Shown: positions 35,213-44,649, counted from the first letter of the stretch. The stretch: DNA of 64,000 bases from Cryobacterium sp. Y82 (GCF_002929495.1 NZ_PJJJ01000030.1:114414-178413); one strand, 5' to 3'. Notes: generated by a model from the sequence alone, not told the origin. Numbers and translations: made by a program.

Positions 35213-35497
35213 ATGCCCAAGCCCTACCCACCCGAGTTTCGCCGTGATGTTGTCGCGGTCGCCCGGAAGCACGAAGCTCCGCTGAACCAGATCGCGAAAG
35301 ACTTCGGGGTCTCGGAGTCCTGCCTGGCGAACTGGTTTAAGAAAGCCGACGTTGAAGACGGCGTCAAGCCAGGAGTCACGGAGAAGGAGTCCGCAGAACT
35401 GCGGGATGCGAAGAAACGTATCCGGTTGCTCGAGCAAGAAGCCGAGGTCATACGCCGTGCCGTCGCCTATCTTTCCCGTGACGTCAACCCAAAATGA
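35213..35497 (+). CDS. IS3-family transposase OrfA
   Basis: 94 residues with a helix-turn-helix (LNQIAKDFGVSESCLANWFKKA) and a C-terminal leucine-zipper-like segment (LRDAKKRIRLLEQEAEVIRRA). ATG 35213 has AAGGA 7 bases upstream. The stop TGA overlaps the orfB start. OrfA normally binds the element ends and can be fused to OrfB by -1 frameshifting; here OrfB is broken. Confidence 0.9.
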   Translation: MPKPYPPEFRRDVVAVARKHEAPLNQIAKDFGVSESCLANWFKKADVEDGVKPGVTEKESAELRDAKKRIRLLEQEAEVIRRAVAYLSRDVNPK

Positions 35498-36357
35498 TGT
35501 ACCCGCTGGTCCGTGAACTGGCCGTCGACAGGATCCCTGTCACGGTGACCTGCCGGGTATTGAACTTGCTCCAAGCAAGCCTTCTTCCAATGGGTTCGTA
35601 ACCCGGTGTCGTAACGCGATTGGGACGACGCGCACCTCTCCAACGCGGCTGGGACGCCCACCACGACGACCCCGCGTTCGGCTATCGGTTCATCGCCGAC
35701 GAACTCAATCAGGCCGGCCTGACGGTGGGCGAGAACCGGGTTTGGCGGCTGTGTTCCCAGCAGCGGCTCTGGAGTGTGTTCGCGAAGAAACGCGGCCTGA
35801 CGCGGAAGGCCGGGCCGCCGGTGCACGATGACCTCGTCAAACGGAAGTTCACCGCGACCCGTCCGAACCAGCTCTGGCTGACCGACATCACCGAGCACCG
35901 CACCGACGAGGGCAAGATCTACCTCTGCGCTATCAAGGACGTCTACTCGAACAAGATCGTCGGCTACTCCATCGACTCACGAATGAAAGCGTCGCTGGCC
36001 GTCGCCGCCGCCCGCAACGCGATCGGGCAGCGGACCATCGAGGGGACGATCCTTCACTCCGACCGCGGGTCGCAATTCCGGTCTAACGCCTTCGTCCGGG
36101 TGCTAAAGAACAACGGCATCACTGGATCGATGGGCCGGGTCGGCGCGTGTGGCGACAACGCCGCGATGGAGTCGTTCTTCGCGTTGCTGCAGAAGAACGT
36201 CCTCGACCGGCAACGCTGGGCCACCCGGGACGAACTCCGCCTGGCGATGGTCGTGTGGATTGAACGGACCTACCACCGCCGGCGACGACAACGCCGCCTT
36301 GGCAAGCTCACCCCGATCGAGTTTGAGACAATAAACATGGCCTTCAACGCCGCCTAA
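35494..36357 (+). pseudogene. IS3-family transposase OrfB, disrupted by two frameshifts and a stop
   Basis: Begins MMYPLVRELAVDRIPVTVTC in frame with ATG 35494/35497, then shifts near 35570, giving QAFFQWVRNPVS in the next frame. That frame meets TAA at 35612-35614, where related elements have a glutamine codon before RDWDDAH. A missing base near 35646 restores the frame that continues to 36357. The last 240 residues hold the DDE domain: TDITEHRTDEGK, HSDRGSQFRS and DNAAMESFFALL. The catalytic residues survive but the N-terminal third cannot be translated, so the element should not move on its own. Confidence 0.88.
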
Positions 36358-36398
36358 AACCACTAACCCCCAGAGTCAACTGAACTCGGGGCAGTCCC

Positions 36399-36878
36399 CT
36401 CAGATGTGCTGGATTTTTTCTATCACACTGCACTATTTTCTGCGTACTAAGTCGACTCTGAATGCCCGTCGGAGACGAATTTCGGTCGGTTTTTTCCAGG
36501 AGGAACCGGTTCGTGCGACACCGACGATTCCGTCCCGCGTCGAGGAAACCGCCGACGTGCACGTCAACGCCGGCGACGGCCCGAAACCGCTGAGTCGGCC
36601 TTATCCTCGTCGTCGTCGGCTAGTGAGCCACTTAGACGCCCCAGAAGCTCATCGCCGCCGCCGATTAATACAGCGACCCGCCCATCTTGAAAATCGTTGA
36701 CCGCTCACCACGCACACTACTTCACTGCTGCATGAACACCGAGCCGGTTCAACGGTTCATTCTTTTGATCGGCCCGAGCCGACTGACTGGCCAGATTCGT
36801 GCAAGTTCTTCTCGCCTGCCATGACTCGTGAACCATCTGATTCCCTCGCGGTCAGACGGTTCTGTTTCCTCGTCGCGG
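36399..36878. other. Intergenic stretch, nothing recognised
   Basis: 480 bases between the IS3 element and the agmatinase gene. Short open frames on both strands show no family pattern, and the first 80 bases are T-rich. Confidence 0.6.
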
Positions 36879-37844
36879 CTATTTCGATCGGGGTGGACGC
36901 GTCTTCTGTTGCCCGGCCATGATGCTGATGAACTCGTAAGCGAGATTTGCCGCAGCCACCGAGGTGATCGCTGCGTGGTCATAGGCTGGTGCCACTTCAA
37001 CGATGTCTGCCGCGACGATCTTGTTGTGCCGAAGGCCACGCACCACGGCCAAGAGTTCACGGCTGGTCATCCCACCGGCTTCCGGTGTTCCGGTGCCCGG
37101 TGCGTGTGCCGGGTCGAGGACGTCGATATCCACGGAGACGTAAAGAGGGGTGTCGCCTACCCGTTCGAGGACACGTTCGAGGATGCCATCGACTCCGATA
37201 CGGTCGAAGTCACGGCAACTGACGATCGTGAAACCTAATTCCTTGTCATCGATGAGGTCTTTTTCATCGTAGAGCGAGCCACGCACGCCAACATGAACCG
37301 AGCGGTCCTTGCGAATGAGGCCCTCTTCGGACGCACGACGAAACGGAGAGCCATGTGTGTACGGCATTTCGAAGTAGGTGTCCCACGTGTCGAGGTGCGC
37401 GTCGAAATGGACCAAGGCGAGCGGACCGTGCTCGCGGTGGGCAGCGCGGAGAGCGGGCAGGGCGATCGTGTGGTCACCGCCGAGTGAGACCACGGGGGCT
37501 CCGTTTGACATGAGTTCAGCCAGCCCCGCCTCGATTTGTGACAGTGCCTTGGGTATGTCGAACGGGTTGCAGTCAATGTCTCCGGCGTCCACCACCTGTG
37601 AATCAGAGAAGGGTCTGTTTTCCAGCGCAGGATTGTAGGGACGCAGCAGTCGCGATGCTTCCCGGATCGCAGACGGTCCGAATCTCGCTCCGGGCCGAAA
37701 TGTGACCCCGGCATCGAAGGGGATCCCCACGACCGCGATGTCAAAGTTCTCGACATCCTCGCGTCGGGGGAGGCGGGCGAAGGTGGTCAGCCCGGCGTAG
37801 CGCGGGGATTCCTGGCCATTTACCTGACCGATGATTTTGTTCAT
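36879..37844 (-). CDS. speB: Agmatinase/ureohydrolase family protein
   Basis: 321 residues from ATG 37844 (frame open to 37874). Ureohydrolases use two manganese ions to remove urea from guanidino compounds. The metal-binding motifs are complete: GGDHT, DAHLDTWDTY and SVDIDVLDPAHAPGTGTPE, plus the RPGARFGP substrate loop near the N-terminus. Agmatine, guanidinobutyrate and related compounds are used by close relatives, so the exact substrate is open. The MHS transporter gene lies 216 bases upstream on the same strand, which suggests uptake and hydrolysis of the same compound. Confidence 0.9.
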   Translation of the reverse strand: MNKIIGQVNGQESPRYAGLTTFARLPRREDVENFDIAVVGIPFDAGVTFRPGARFGPSAIREASRLLRPYNPALENRPFSDSQVVDAGDIDCNPFDIPKALSQIEAGLAELMSNGAPVVSLGGDHTIALPALRAAHREHGPLALVHFDAHLDTWDTYFEMPYTHGSPFRRASEEGLIRKDRSVHVGVRGSLYDEKDLIDDKELGFTIVSCRDFDRIGVDGILERVLERVGDTPLYVSVDIDVLDPAHAPGTGTPEAGGMTSRELLAVVRGLRHNKIVAADIVEVAPAYDHAAITSVAAANLAYEFISIMAGQQKTRPPRSK

Positions 37845-38060
37845 GCTAGAAGACTCGATTCGTGTGCGGGGCACTGTTCACCCCGGTTGTCGTGACGATG
37901 ACAGTGTTCAGATCACCGATTGAAGCGTTCATTGGATGGTGAGGGTGCGAACTCGGAGTCCGATGCGTACTCCGATTTTCGTCCCGCCCTGTCGTGCCGT
38001 GGTCGCGGCCACTGGCGACTCGGTCGCGATAGCCGAGCCGCTCCTGACCTGCCAAACGTG

Positions 38061-39386
38061 TTATTGCAGCTCTGAGACAGGTGCGCTTGGAAGGACGCTT
38101 TCCGCTACAGGAATAGCGACAGCCAGTTTTCTCGTCGCCAGCACACAGCCGGCAGCGACAGCAGAGAACACTGCGAGATAGCAGAAGATCAGCCAGGGTG
38201 AACCACCAGCGATCCCCAAGAGCGTGGGAAGCACAATCGGTGTCAGCACTCCAGCGGTCAGCGCCGCACCCTGGTACGCGAATGATGTGCCGGTGTAGCG
38301 CACGTTGACCGGGAAGATAGACGACAGAATGCTCGCCATCGGGCCATAGTTGCATGCCGTGAACAGGGCGGTCATTGACAGCATGACCGTGATGACGAGC
38401 ATTGAGCCGGTGTGCGACAGAAGGTACAGCGGAACGGCAATCAATGTGATTCCGACCAATCCGACGACGACGACGTACTGGGGTTTCCACTTGTCGCCCA
38501 GAAGGCCGGCCAGTGGCATGAACACCATTTCGAACAGTCCCGCAACGATCAGAGCATTCAGGACAAGAGCCACTGGAACACCAGCCTGCTCCGTGGCATA
38601 GGCGAGGAAAAACGATGACGTCACGTAATACCCGCCCGTGGCTACAAGCATGGCACCGATGCCGATGAGGAGTCTCTTGGGCATTTTGGTGAGCACCACA
38701 CGAGCTGGCGCCTTTGTAATCTCGCCTTTCGCGACTGCACGCACGAACTCAGGCGACTCACCGACCTGAAGACGAATGACCAGTCCGATGATGAGCAGGA
38801 CCGCAGAAGCAACAAAAGGAATTCGCCATGAACCCGCGACCAGGCCATCTCCGATCATCTCGGAAAGAGCGAACATGGCGGCTGAAAGCGTCGCTCCGAC
38901 GGCTGATCCAAGCTGTACGAACGAACCGAAGAACGTGCGACGGTTTGCGGGGGCATGCTCGACGGCCAAAAGGGCAGCGCCGCCCCATTCTCCACCCATG
39001 GCAACTCCCTGCAGCAGTCGCAAAGTGATCAGGAGGAGAGGAGCGAGTGGGCCAACTGTCTCGTAGGTCGGCAATAGGCCTATTCCTACGGTGCCGAGCC
39101 CCATGAGCATGAGTGTGGCGACCAGCACTGGCTTGCGGCCGATCCGGTCACCGAGGTGGCCAAAGATGAATGCACCGATTGGGCGTCCCAGATAACCGAA
39201 CGATGTCGTTCCGAAAGCAACGATCGTGCCGATAACCGGATCCATATCTGGTGGGAAGAAGACTTGTCTGAAAACCAACGCTGCTGCGGTGGCATAGATG
39301 AAGAAGTCGTACCACTCGATGCTCGTGCCGGCGAGTGCGGCGAAAGCAGCTTTGCGAGGACGTGTGTGTGAGGCTTTCGTATTCAT
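38061..39386 (-). CDS. MFS transporter, metabolite:H+ symporter (MHS) family
   Basis: 441 residues, twelve predicted spans. The MHS hallmark SIEWYDFFIYATAAALVF is at the start, followed by FGYLGRPIGAFIFGHLGDRIGRKPVLV (the MFS loop) and RLLQGVAMGGEWGGAALL. Members carry small organic acids, betaine or polyamine-like compounds with protons. AAGGA lies about 8 bases before the ATG. With the agmatinase gene downstream it may import a guanidino compound; this is inferred from neighbourhood only. Confidence 0.9.
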   Translation of the reverse strand: MNTKASHTRPRKAAFAALAGTSIEWYDFFIYATAAALVFRQVFFPPDMDPVIGTIVAFGTTSFGYLGRPIGAFIFGHLGDRIGRKPVLVATLMLMGLGTVGIGLLPTYETVGPLAPLLLITLRLLQGVAMGGEWGGAALLAVEHAPANRRTFFGSFVQLGSAVGATLSAAMFALSEMIGDGLVAGSWRIPFVASAVLLIIGLVIRLQVGESPEFVRAVAKGEITKAPARVVLTKMPKRLLIGIGAMLVATGGYYVTSSFFLAYATEQAGVPVALVLNALIVAGLFEMVFMPLAGLLGDKWKPQYVVVVGLVGITLIAVPLYLLSHTGSMLVITVMLSMTALFTACNYGPMASILSSIFPVNVRYTGTSFAYQGAALTAGVLTPIVLPTLLGIAGGSPWLIFCYLAVFSAVAAGCVLATRKLAVAIPVAESVLPSAPVSELQ

Positions 39387-39929
39387 GGACTTTGTCCTTA
39401 CTCGGTTAATATATCGAAGGCTTGCTTCGTGGAGTTACCCTCTAGCGAATCAACGTTGAGTCGTTCGACGACAATGCGAAACAACAGCGTTCCGCATGCC
39501 CAAAGCCGACACTAATCCATTTATCGCGAATAAGGCGAAACAATCGACATGGGGTCAGAAAGACTATATTTAGTTGCAAATCTGAAATAGGTTGCTTGAG
39601 GAATTGTGTCTGATTGGGGCTTCCAGTCTCATTTCACTGCGTCTCTGCTACTTCAAGTTCAAGTTCAATTTCAATAGAGTTGCAGCATTTTCTTTCATGA
39701 TGAGTGGGTGGACTTCGGGCTTTATCGGCAGCTCCTGAAAGTCCGTAACCCATCGGTCCGTGCACAGCAGCGATTCATTAAACGCCACCGCGCACCAAAA
39801 GCTTCACCCGCCCAAGTGCAGCCTGTTCGCATTTGAGAGACTGGAAAAGCTGATCGAGGAGCCTTCGTTTTCACTGTCAGCGATGTCGAGCCCAAGAACT
39901 GACCTGCCGCGGCTATTTCGGACAGCGGA
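39387..39929. other. Intergenic stretch upstream of the MHS transporter
   Basis: 543 bases, lower in G+C than the core. The promoter for the transporter should be at 39400-39500 on the minus strand. I looked for guanidine riboswitch signatures there and found none. The remaining 400 bases show no recognisable gene. Confidence 0.55.
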
Positions 39930-40493
39930 ATGGGACTGACTCGTGAACGGTATTTCTGGCCTGACGCGCTGGACGTGGGTCTAGTGACGCGACGTTATGC
40001 CGCCCATGACTGGCGCTCCGATGCGACGAACCTGCTCATCATCTCGCCGACCGGGGGCGGGAAAACCTACCTTGCCTGCGCGCTGGCCATTGGCGCTTGC
40101 CAGAGTGAGCACTCCGTTTTTTACTTCCGAATGGACGACCTGGCACTAAGGCTCGTCATCGCGCGCGGCGACGGCATCGCCCACCAGAAGTTGTTGAATG
40201 AGCTCTCCAACATCGACCTGCTCATCATCGAGGATTTCCTCAACGTCGGCATCGACAGCGACGCGGCCAGCGACATATTCGCGATCCTCGCCAACCGGGA
40301 GCACCGGCTCCCGACGATGATCGCCTCGCAGACGGGACCAGCGCACCGGGTCGCCGAGCTGCCTGACCGGGTCGCGGCGGACTCGATCGTGAACCGCCTC
40401 GCCAACAACACCCGGATCATCAACCTCGGCCAGATCGACATGCGCCAGCACCGCAACGACCAAGCCCGCGCCCAGAAGAGCTACTGGGAGTGA
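39930..40493 (+). pseudogene. IstB-type ATPase of an IS21-family element, N-terminally truncated
   Basis: 187 residues. The ATPase core is present: Walker A ISPTGGGKTYLACAL and Walker B LLIIEDFLN, and the C-terminal part DRVAADSIVNRLANNTRII is typical of IstB. About 60 to 70 residues of the usual N-terminus are missing and no istA gene or element end is nearby. It is probably a leftover of an IS21 insertion. Because the frame itself is intact, expression cannot be ruled out. Confidence 0.75.
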
Positions 40494-40538
40494 CGCCGGG
40501 GGCGGCTCGGGCACCACGCCCGGGCCGCTACCACCTCG

Positions 40539-41112
40539 TTAGAACCGCGCTACTCGCCACTTCAGCGTCTTGTTGGCGGACTCGACCAGGCTGCGCATGC
40601 CGAAGTGCTTGCGATGTTCCTTTGATTTGTAGGCGAATTTCTGCAGGAGGGGAATCTGAAAGTTGCGGGCTTTTTCCCCGTTGTAGGCGCGGTCGACGAT
40701 GACGAGGCCGCTGGTGGAACCGAGCCGTTGGTGGGAGTCCACGAGCTTCGCTCCGTGCCCGATGATTTCCTCGGGACGGTGAAAACCACCTCCAAAACAG
40801 CGGCGCGCTCAGGCTCGGATAGCGCCCACGGCAGCTTCGTTGGCTGGGGCTGGGGCCGGGGCTGCGGCGAAGATGGTGGTCGTGGTGTGCAAGGGTGCTG
40901 GCGGTAGCGCATGGCACGTGACCGTCCCACGGCTCGGCACGCGTCCCTGGTGCCGGCGAGGGGGACGAGCTCGATAGTGGTGGTGTCGATTATTTCTCGG
41001 TGTTCGTCGCGCTGCTGTTGGTCGAAAGTTGATCCAACAGAGCCGAGAGTTTTTCCTGGATAGTGATCACCTGACGTGCCGTATCCAACTCACCCGTAAG
41101 GCGGAGATTCTC
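40539..41112 (-). pseudogene. Mosaic of transposase fragments
   Basis: Three minus-strand pieces in different frames. At 41112-40990 there is an OrfA-like coiled tail (ENLRLTGELDTARQVITIQE...) ending in TAA. At about 40850-40750 an OrfB-like start (LPWALSEPERAAVLEVV) breaks off. At 40742-40539 a third transposase tail reads GLVIVDRAYNGEKARNFQIP and ends KTLKWRVARF. None is long enough to work. The pieces show repeated insertion and deletion at this place. Confidence 0.65.
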
Positions 41113-41168
41113 CTTTCGCGGCCGGTGAGGGCCGTTCCGGCCGTGCCGTTGGCGATGCTGATGCCTTT

Positions 41169-41681
41169 CTAGCTGAGGATGGTGGTGATCTGGTCCTGGC
41201 CGGCCATGCCCTTCTCGCGCTCGTAGACCCGCGTTACGTGCGCGTCCAGCAGGGTGTGACGCACCTGCGTTGGTGTCGGAACGTTCGGGCGCAGCGAGCG
41301 GTAGAACGAGGCCCGCGATACCTTAATTTTGCGGCACATCCAGTCGATGGGGAAGGATGCCTGCTCCGCCAAGATAAACACGAAGTAGTCGTCTAGCGTT
41401 GCTTCGCGGCAAAGAAGGCGCGAACTTTTCCCAGGAATTCGATCTCCCTTTTCAGTTCAGTATTCTCCTCCTGCAGGGCCTCGTATTTGGCCCATTCGAC
41501 CGGGCCCGGTTCGGCAGCATCCGCCTCGGGGTGTTCCTCTTTCCAGAGACGCATTCAGTTGCCCAGCGTCCCTCGACGACACCGATCTGCGGGCGACTTG
41601 CGCGACCGGCCGGCCCGATGAAATCCCCAGCTCCAGAGCCTCAGCCCGCAACTCCGCACTGGACTTTCGACGATTAGTCAT
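41169..41681 (-). pseudogene. IS3-family (IS150-like) OrfA/OrfB remnant
   Basis: OrfA starts RKSSAELRAEALELGISSGR at 41681, shifts frame near 41560, and continues as MRLWKEEHPEADAAEPGPVE to a stop at 41400. OrfB then begins (FILAEQASFPIDWMCRKIKV) and keeps only about 70 residues before ending at 41169, so its DDE domain is absent. This is a separate element from the one at 35147. Confidence 0.8.
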
Positions 41682-41735
41682 GAAACAGATTCTCCTAATC
41701 TCTGTCTCAAATCACCATACGGGCGCAATTAGTCC

Positions 41736-42326
41736 TTACCCGGCGGCGGCTGGTTCGATCTGAACGACTCCACCGGGTACCAGATGATAGGCGCCGGTCA
41801 AGGCGTCGACCAAGACTTTCACTGTGCCGCCATCCGCGGGCAATTGCAGGTCGAGTAGCCAATTCGGCTTGTATAACAGTGGGGCGCTACTGACGCTTGT
41901 GACCTCGATCGGGATCAGGGCGCGACGCCGGTGCAAGGCGGTGCGCACCGCGCATTGCCGGGCACCGTCCTCGGCGTGTTCCTCACTGATCGTTGCGGGC
42001 ACAGCATCCAGTGTTTCGCCCGGTTCTAGCAGAACCGGATCGGGCCAGGGATCACTCGTGCTCGTGCCGCCGCTGCACCGGTCGACCAAGATATGGGCGA
42101 CTCCGTGGAGGCTTCGGCCGAAAGCTCGCTGTTGAACGGCATAGATATAGCCGGCATAAGGATGGTGCACCATTCGGGCATTCGTGCAGACGAGGTCGGG
42201 AGCGCGGTTCAGCACGAGCCGGATGGCCCGGTTGCGACTGATGCCGGAGGGGATGCGGCGTGACTGCTGGTCAGCCGTGGTGGGCGGAGCTGGCTGTGGC
42301 CCGACGACCGGTATCGCGGCGCTCAA
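41736..42326 (-). CDS. Unrecognised protein co-transcribed with the sodium:solute symporter
   Basis: 196 residues if it starts at TTG 42326, which overlaps the symporter stop codon (TTGA). The frame is also open upstream, but that part is only a shadow of the symporter gene. The protein has a proline-rich N-terminus, a middle segment (RMVHHPYAGYIYAVQQRAFG), and a beta-rich C-terminal half (LYKPNWLLDLQLPADGGTVK, then VLVDALTGAYHLVPGG). That last part recalls propeptide-like or binding modules, but I do not recognise a family. No signal peptide or membrane span is evident. The start codon and even expression are uncertain. Confidence 0.45.
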   Translation of the reverse strand: MSAAIPVVGPQPAPPTTADQQSRRIPSGISRNRAIRLVLNRAPDLVCTNARMVHHPYAGYIYAVQQRAFGRSLHGVAHILVDRCSGGTSTSDPWPDPVLLEPGETLDAVPATISEEHAEDGARQCAVRTALHRRRALIPIEVTSVSSAPLLYKPNWLLDLQLPADGGTVKVLVDALTGAYHLVPGGVVQIEPAAAG

Positions 42327-43861
42327 CGGACCGAGGCTTCCGTCGCCATGATCACGTCCTGGCCCTTGAGCAGTTGGGCCGGGATCGGGCCGAGACGCTC
42401 CGTCTCGCCGAGGGCCGCCTGAATGTGTGCCGGGACTGGGCAGCTCGTCTGCGTCAGCAGGCTGCCGACAATCATCGCCGTGACGGAGCTGACGATGCCC
42501 ACGAGCATCGAATCCAATCCCGTGCGCGAAACCAAGCTGAAGATCTCCCAGATCACTGGGACGGCGGTTCCCACGACCATCGAGGAGACCGCCCCAACGG
42601 TGTTCGCTTTCTTCCACCACACGGCAGCCACATAACAGGGCACAAAAGCGCTGCCCAGAATCGTCGTCGCGAAGATTACGAGAGCGAAGACTGCTGGAGG
42701 CTGAAAAATGGCGATGAAGAATCCGACGATGGCTAAAGCGAGCACCATTCCACGGGAGACCCACACCATGTTTTTCTCGTTCATCTTCTTGTTGATGAAG
42801 CGGTGGTAGATGTCCCGACTCGCAATGGTACCGGCTTGCAGCAGGATTGAATCGGCGGTGGACATGATGGCAGCCATAATGCCGGCCATGACGATGCCGA
42901 CCACGGCGGGGGGAAGCAACAACTGAGCGGTGGCGAAGATGGCCATCTCCGGGTCCGTGCCGATCGGAACGATCAGAAGAGCGACGATGCCGACGAGGTA
43001 CGGGGCCGGAACAAAGAGGATATTGAAGAGCATTGAGTAACCGCCGGCCTTGCGCGCGACACTCGGGCGTTTCATGGCCATGTGCCGGGTCACCACGTGC
43101 GGCCAGCCCAGGTAGCCGATCGAGAACACCAACAGCGCCCCGATAATCAGCCCCCATTGGCCGTAATTTGCGAGATCCTTTCCCCACATCGTCAGCAGAG
43201 AGGAATCGATCTCACCGATTCGTTCATTAGCAGCACCAAGGCCGCCGAGGGTGGCCAGCGCTGCGAAGAGAACCCACAGAACCCCGATCAACATGATGAT
43301 CGCCTGAAAGAAATCCGTGTATGCCACAGCGAGGTAGCCGCCTAGGAACGTGTACAGAACGATGACACCGATGGCGATGCCGAGGGCCAGCGGATAAGAG
43401 AAGCCGGTAACGAGCGCTAAGCCCTTTCCGCCAGCAATGAACTGCGCCAGAACGTAGAAAAATAGGCAGATCAATGCGAGCGGAGCGGCGATTATGCGAG
43501 TGAGCGCCGACGGATAGCGACGTTCCAGGTATTCGATCGAGGTGACGGCCCCGAGGATTTGGGACAGCTTGCGCATGCGGCGCCCCAGCACGGACATGTT
43601 GAGCACGCCGCCGCCGAGGTCGCCGAGTGCGTACCAGAGGCTCCAATAACCCTGGGTGTAGGCCAGCGAACCAGCGCCAAGAAACATATACCCGCTCATA
43701 GATGTGCTTTGCAAGGTCAAGGCAGTGACAGCGGGCCCCATGCTTCGACCGCCGAGCAGGTAGTTATCCAGGCCCTTGCCCGCGCCGCGGCGCATGGCCC
43801 AGATGCCAATGCCAATGAGAATCAAAAAGTAGAAAAGTAGGAAGTTGACCTCGGTAGTCAT
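42323..43861 (-). CDS. Sodium:solute symporter (SSS) family protein
   Basis: 512 residues with about thirteen membrane spans. SSS features include NYLLGGRSMGPAVTALTLQSTSMSGYMFLG in the first two spans, the FIAGGKGL segment, and GIMAAIMSTADSILLQAGTIASRDIY, which contains the sodium-binding serine region. Substrates of close relatives include proline, pantothenate and acetate, and cannot be read from the sequence. ATG 43861 has an AAGGGGG ribosome site and overlaps the stop codon of the 42-residue gene upstream (ATGA). The C-terminal tail is long and cytoplasmic. Confidence 0.92.
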   Translation of the reverse strand: MTTEVNFLLFYFLILIGIGIWAMRRGAGKGLDNYLLGGRSMGPAVTALTLQSTSMSGYMFLGAGSLAYTQGYWSLWYALGDLGGGVLNMSVLGRRMRKLSQILGAVTSIEYLERRYPSALTRIIAAPLALICLFFYVLAQFIAGGKGLALVTGFSYPLALGIAIGVIVLYTFLGGYLAVAYTDFFQAIIMLIGVLWVLFAALATLGGLGAANERIGEIDSSLLTMWGKDLANYGQWGLIIGALLVFSIGYLGWPHVVTRHMAMKRPSVARKAGGYSMLFNILFVPAPYLVGIVALLIVPIGTDPEMAIFATAQLLLPPAVVGIVMAGIMAAIMSTADSILLQAGTIASRDIYHRFINKKMNEKNMVWVSRGMVLALAIVGFFIAIFQPPAVFALVIFATTILGSAFVPCYVAAVWWKKANTVGAVSSMVVGTAVPVIWEIFSLVSRTGLDSMLVGIVSSVTAMIVGSLLTQTSCPVPAHIQAALGETERLGPIPAQLLKGQDVIMATEASVR

Positions 43862-43986
43862 TCCGGACCCCCTTCGTCTTCGCGTGCCCAATGTCGGGAC
43901 ACCCACATAAACCCGACGGTGTAGAGAATCCAGAACACGGGAACTCCGATCAACACTGATGAAGTAAAAAAAGGCAGGTTTAACAA
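43858..43986 (-). CDS. Small accessory membrane protein of the symporter
   Basis: 42 residues starting at TTG 43986 with AGGAG 5 bases upstream. It begins MLNLPFFTSSVLIGVPVFWI, has one span (about residues 8-28), and ends in a charged tail (REDEGGPE). The stop overlaps the symporter start (ATGA). Small single-span proteins just ahead of SSS symporters are known accessory partners in other bacteria; this one is too short for routine gene finding. Confidence 0.8.
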   Translation of the reverse strand: MLNLPFFTSSVLIGVPVFWILYTVGFMWVSRHWAREDEGGPE

Positions 43987-44390
43987 CAGTTCTCCTGGCG
44001 ATTTGGCCGTCTAAGCGTTCATTTGCTCAGGCGGAGATTTAACACGGCTGCCCTACCGTGTGCTCGGTTCGGACGGCGAGGTTATCAAAGACTTTTGGCG
44101 TGACTTTGAGCTGACAAGGGCACCTGGCTCGGTACGTTGTGGGCTACGATCCCCCTCTCAAGCCGTAGCAATTGGCTACCCACCGTCGGGTCGAGAGCGA
44201 TCAGAACGAAGGTATTCCTCCGGAACGATTCGGCACAATTTCGCGCGTATGCGCGAAATTTTCGCACAAAAGCAGCTGCCTACCAGATATTTAAAAAACA
44301 TAATTTGGTCCGAGGGTGCTGCGTTGCGCCCTCGGTTTATATGTAATCTAAACTGTCACCCCGACTTTTGGAGCTTATAGGCATTGCCGG
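43987..44390. other. Intergenic stretch with lower G+C, nothing recognised
   Basis: 404 bases. It includes the promoter side of the small symporter gene and an inverted repeat TTTCGCGCGTATGCGCGAAA around 44239-44258. No family pattern is visible in short frames. Confidence 0.5.
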
Positions 44391-44640
44391 TCAGGCACAA
44401 GGCATCGAGCCAGCTGATGCCGCATTGATCTCCGTTACACCGACAAAGCCAATCTGCACGAGATAGCGCTGATTAGGGTCGAGCCGCCATTCGGGATCGA
44501 GCGCCAGTCCGACATAGGACAGGTCTAACAAGCTCTGGGTCAGTACGACCTGACTAAGAAAATCACTGCGACCGGGTTGCAGGTCGAGCAAAACATATTG
44601 GTTGGCGGAACCAGCGGCCATAACTATGGGCCTGTGCTTC
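44391..44640 (-). pseudogene. Fragment of a secreted/lipoprotein family gene
   Basis: About 75 codons beginning near NQYVLLDLQPGRSDFLSQ and continuing YVGLALDPEWRLDPNQRYL and VQIGFVGVTEIN before a stop. This stretch matches my memory of the middle of actinobacterial extracytoplasmic lipoproteins of roughly 350-400 residues (LDLQPGR, GLALDPEWR). Start, signal peptide and C-terminus are absent. It abuts the E2-like remnant, so the junction was formed by deletion or insertion. Confidence 0.6.
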
Positions 44641-44649
44641 GGCCGGCAC

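Larger units (their letters stand above)
35147..36398. mobile_element. IS3-family insertion sequence with both terminal repeats
   Basis: 1,252 bases bounded by 26-base imperfect inverted repeats: GGGACTGCCCCCGG... at 35147-35172 and its partner at 36373-36398 (22 of 26 matching). Between them are an intact orfA and a broken orfB in the usual ATGA overlap. The three bases outside each end (ACT and CTC) do not match, so no target duplication is visible. The left end sits directly against the IS110 remnant. Confidence 0.9.

Noticed and set aside
35141..36401. Target-site duplication around the IS3-family element
   Set aside because: The three bases flanking each end (ACT and CTC) differ, and shifting the end by one or two bases does not produce a match.
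36404..36700. 98-codon plus-strand frame after the IS3 element
   Set aside because: No ribosome site, no motif, and composition unlike the neighbouring genes.
39387..39520. Possible guanidine riboswitch upstream of the transporter/agmatinase genes
   Set aside because: I searched for the conserved guanidine-I and guanidine-II signatures on the minus strand. The nearest resemblance (CTAGAGGGTAACTCC) lacks the required bases, and no ACGR-loop pair was found.
42327..43187. Upstream part of the long minus-strand frame ending at 41736
   Set aside because: It lies in another frame of the sodium:solute symporter gene and has no family pattern. Only the part after the symporter stop codon is kept as a possible gene.
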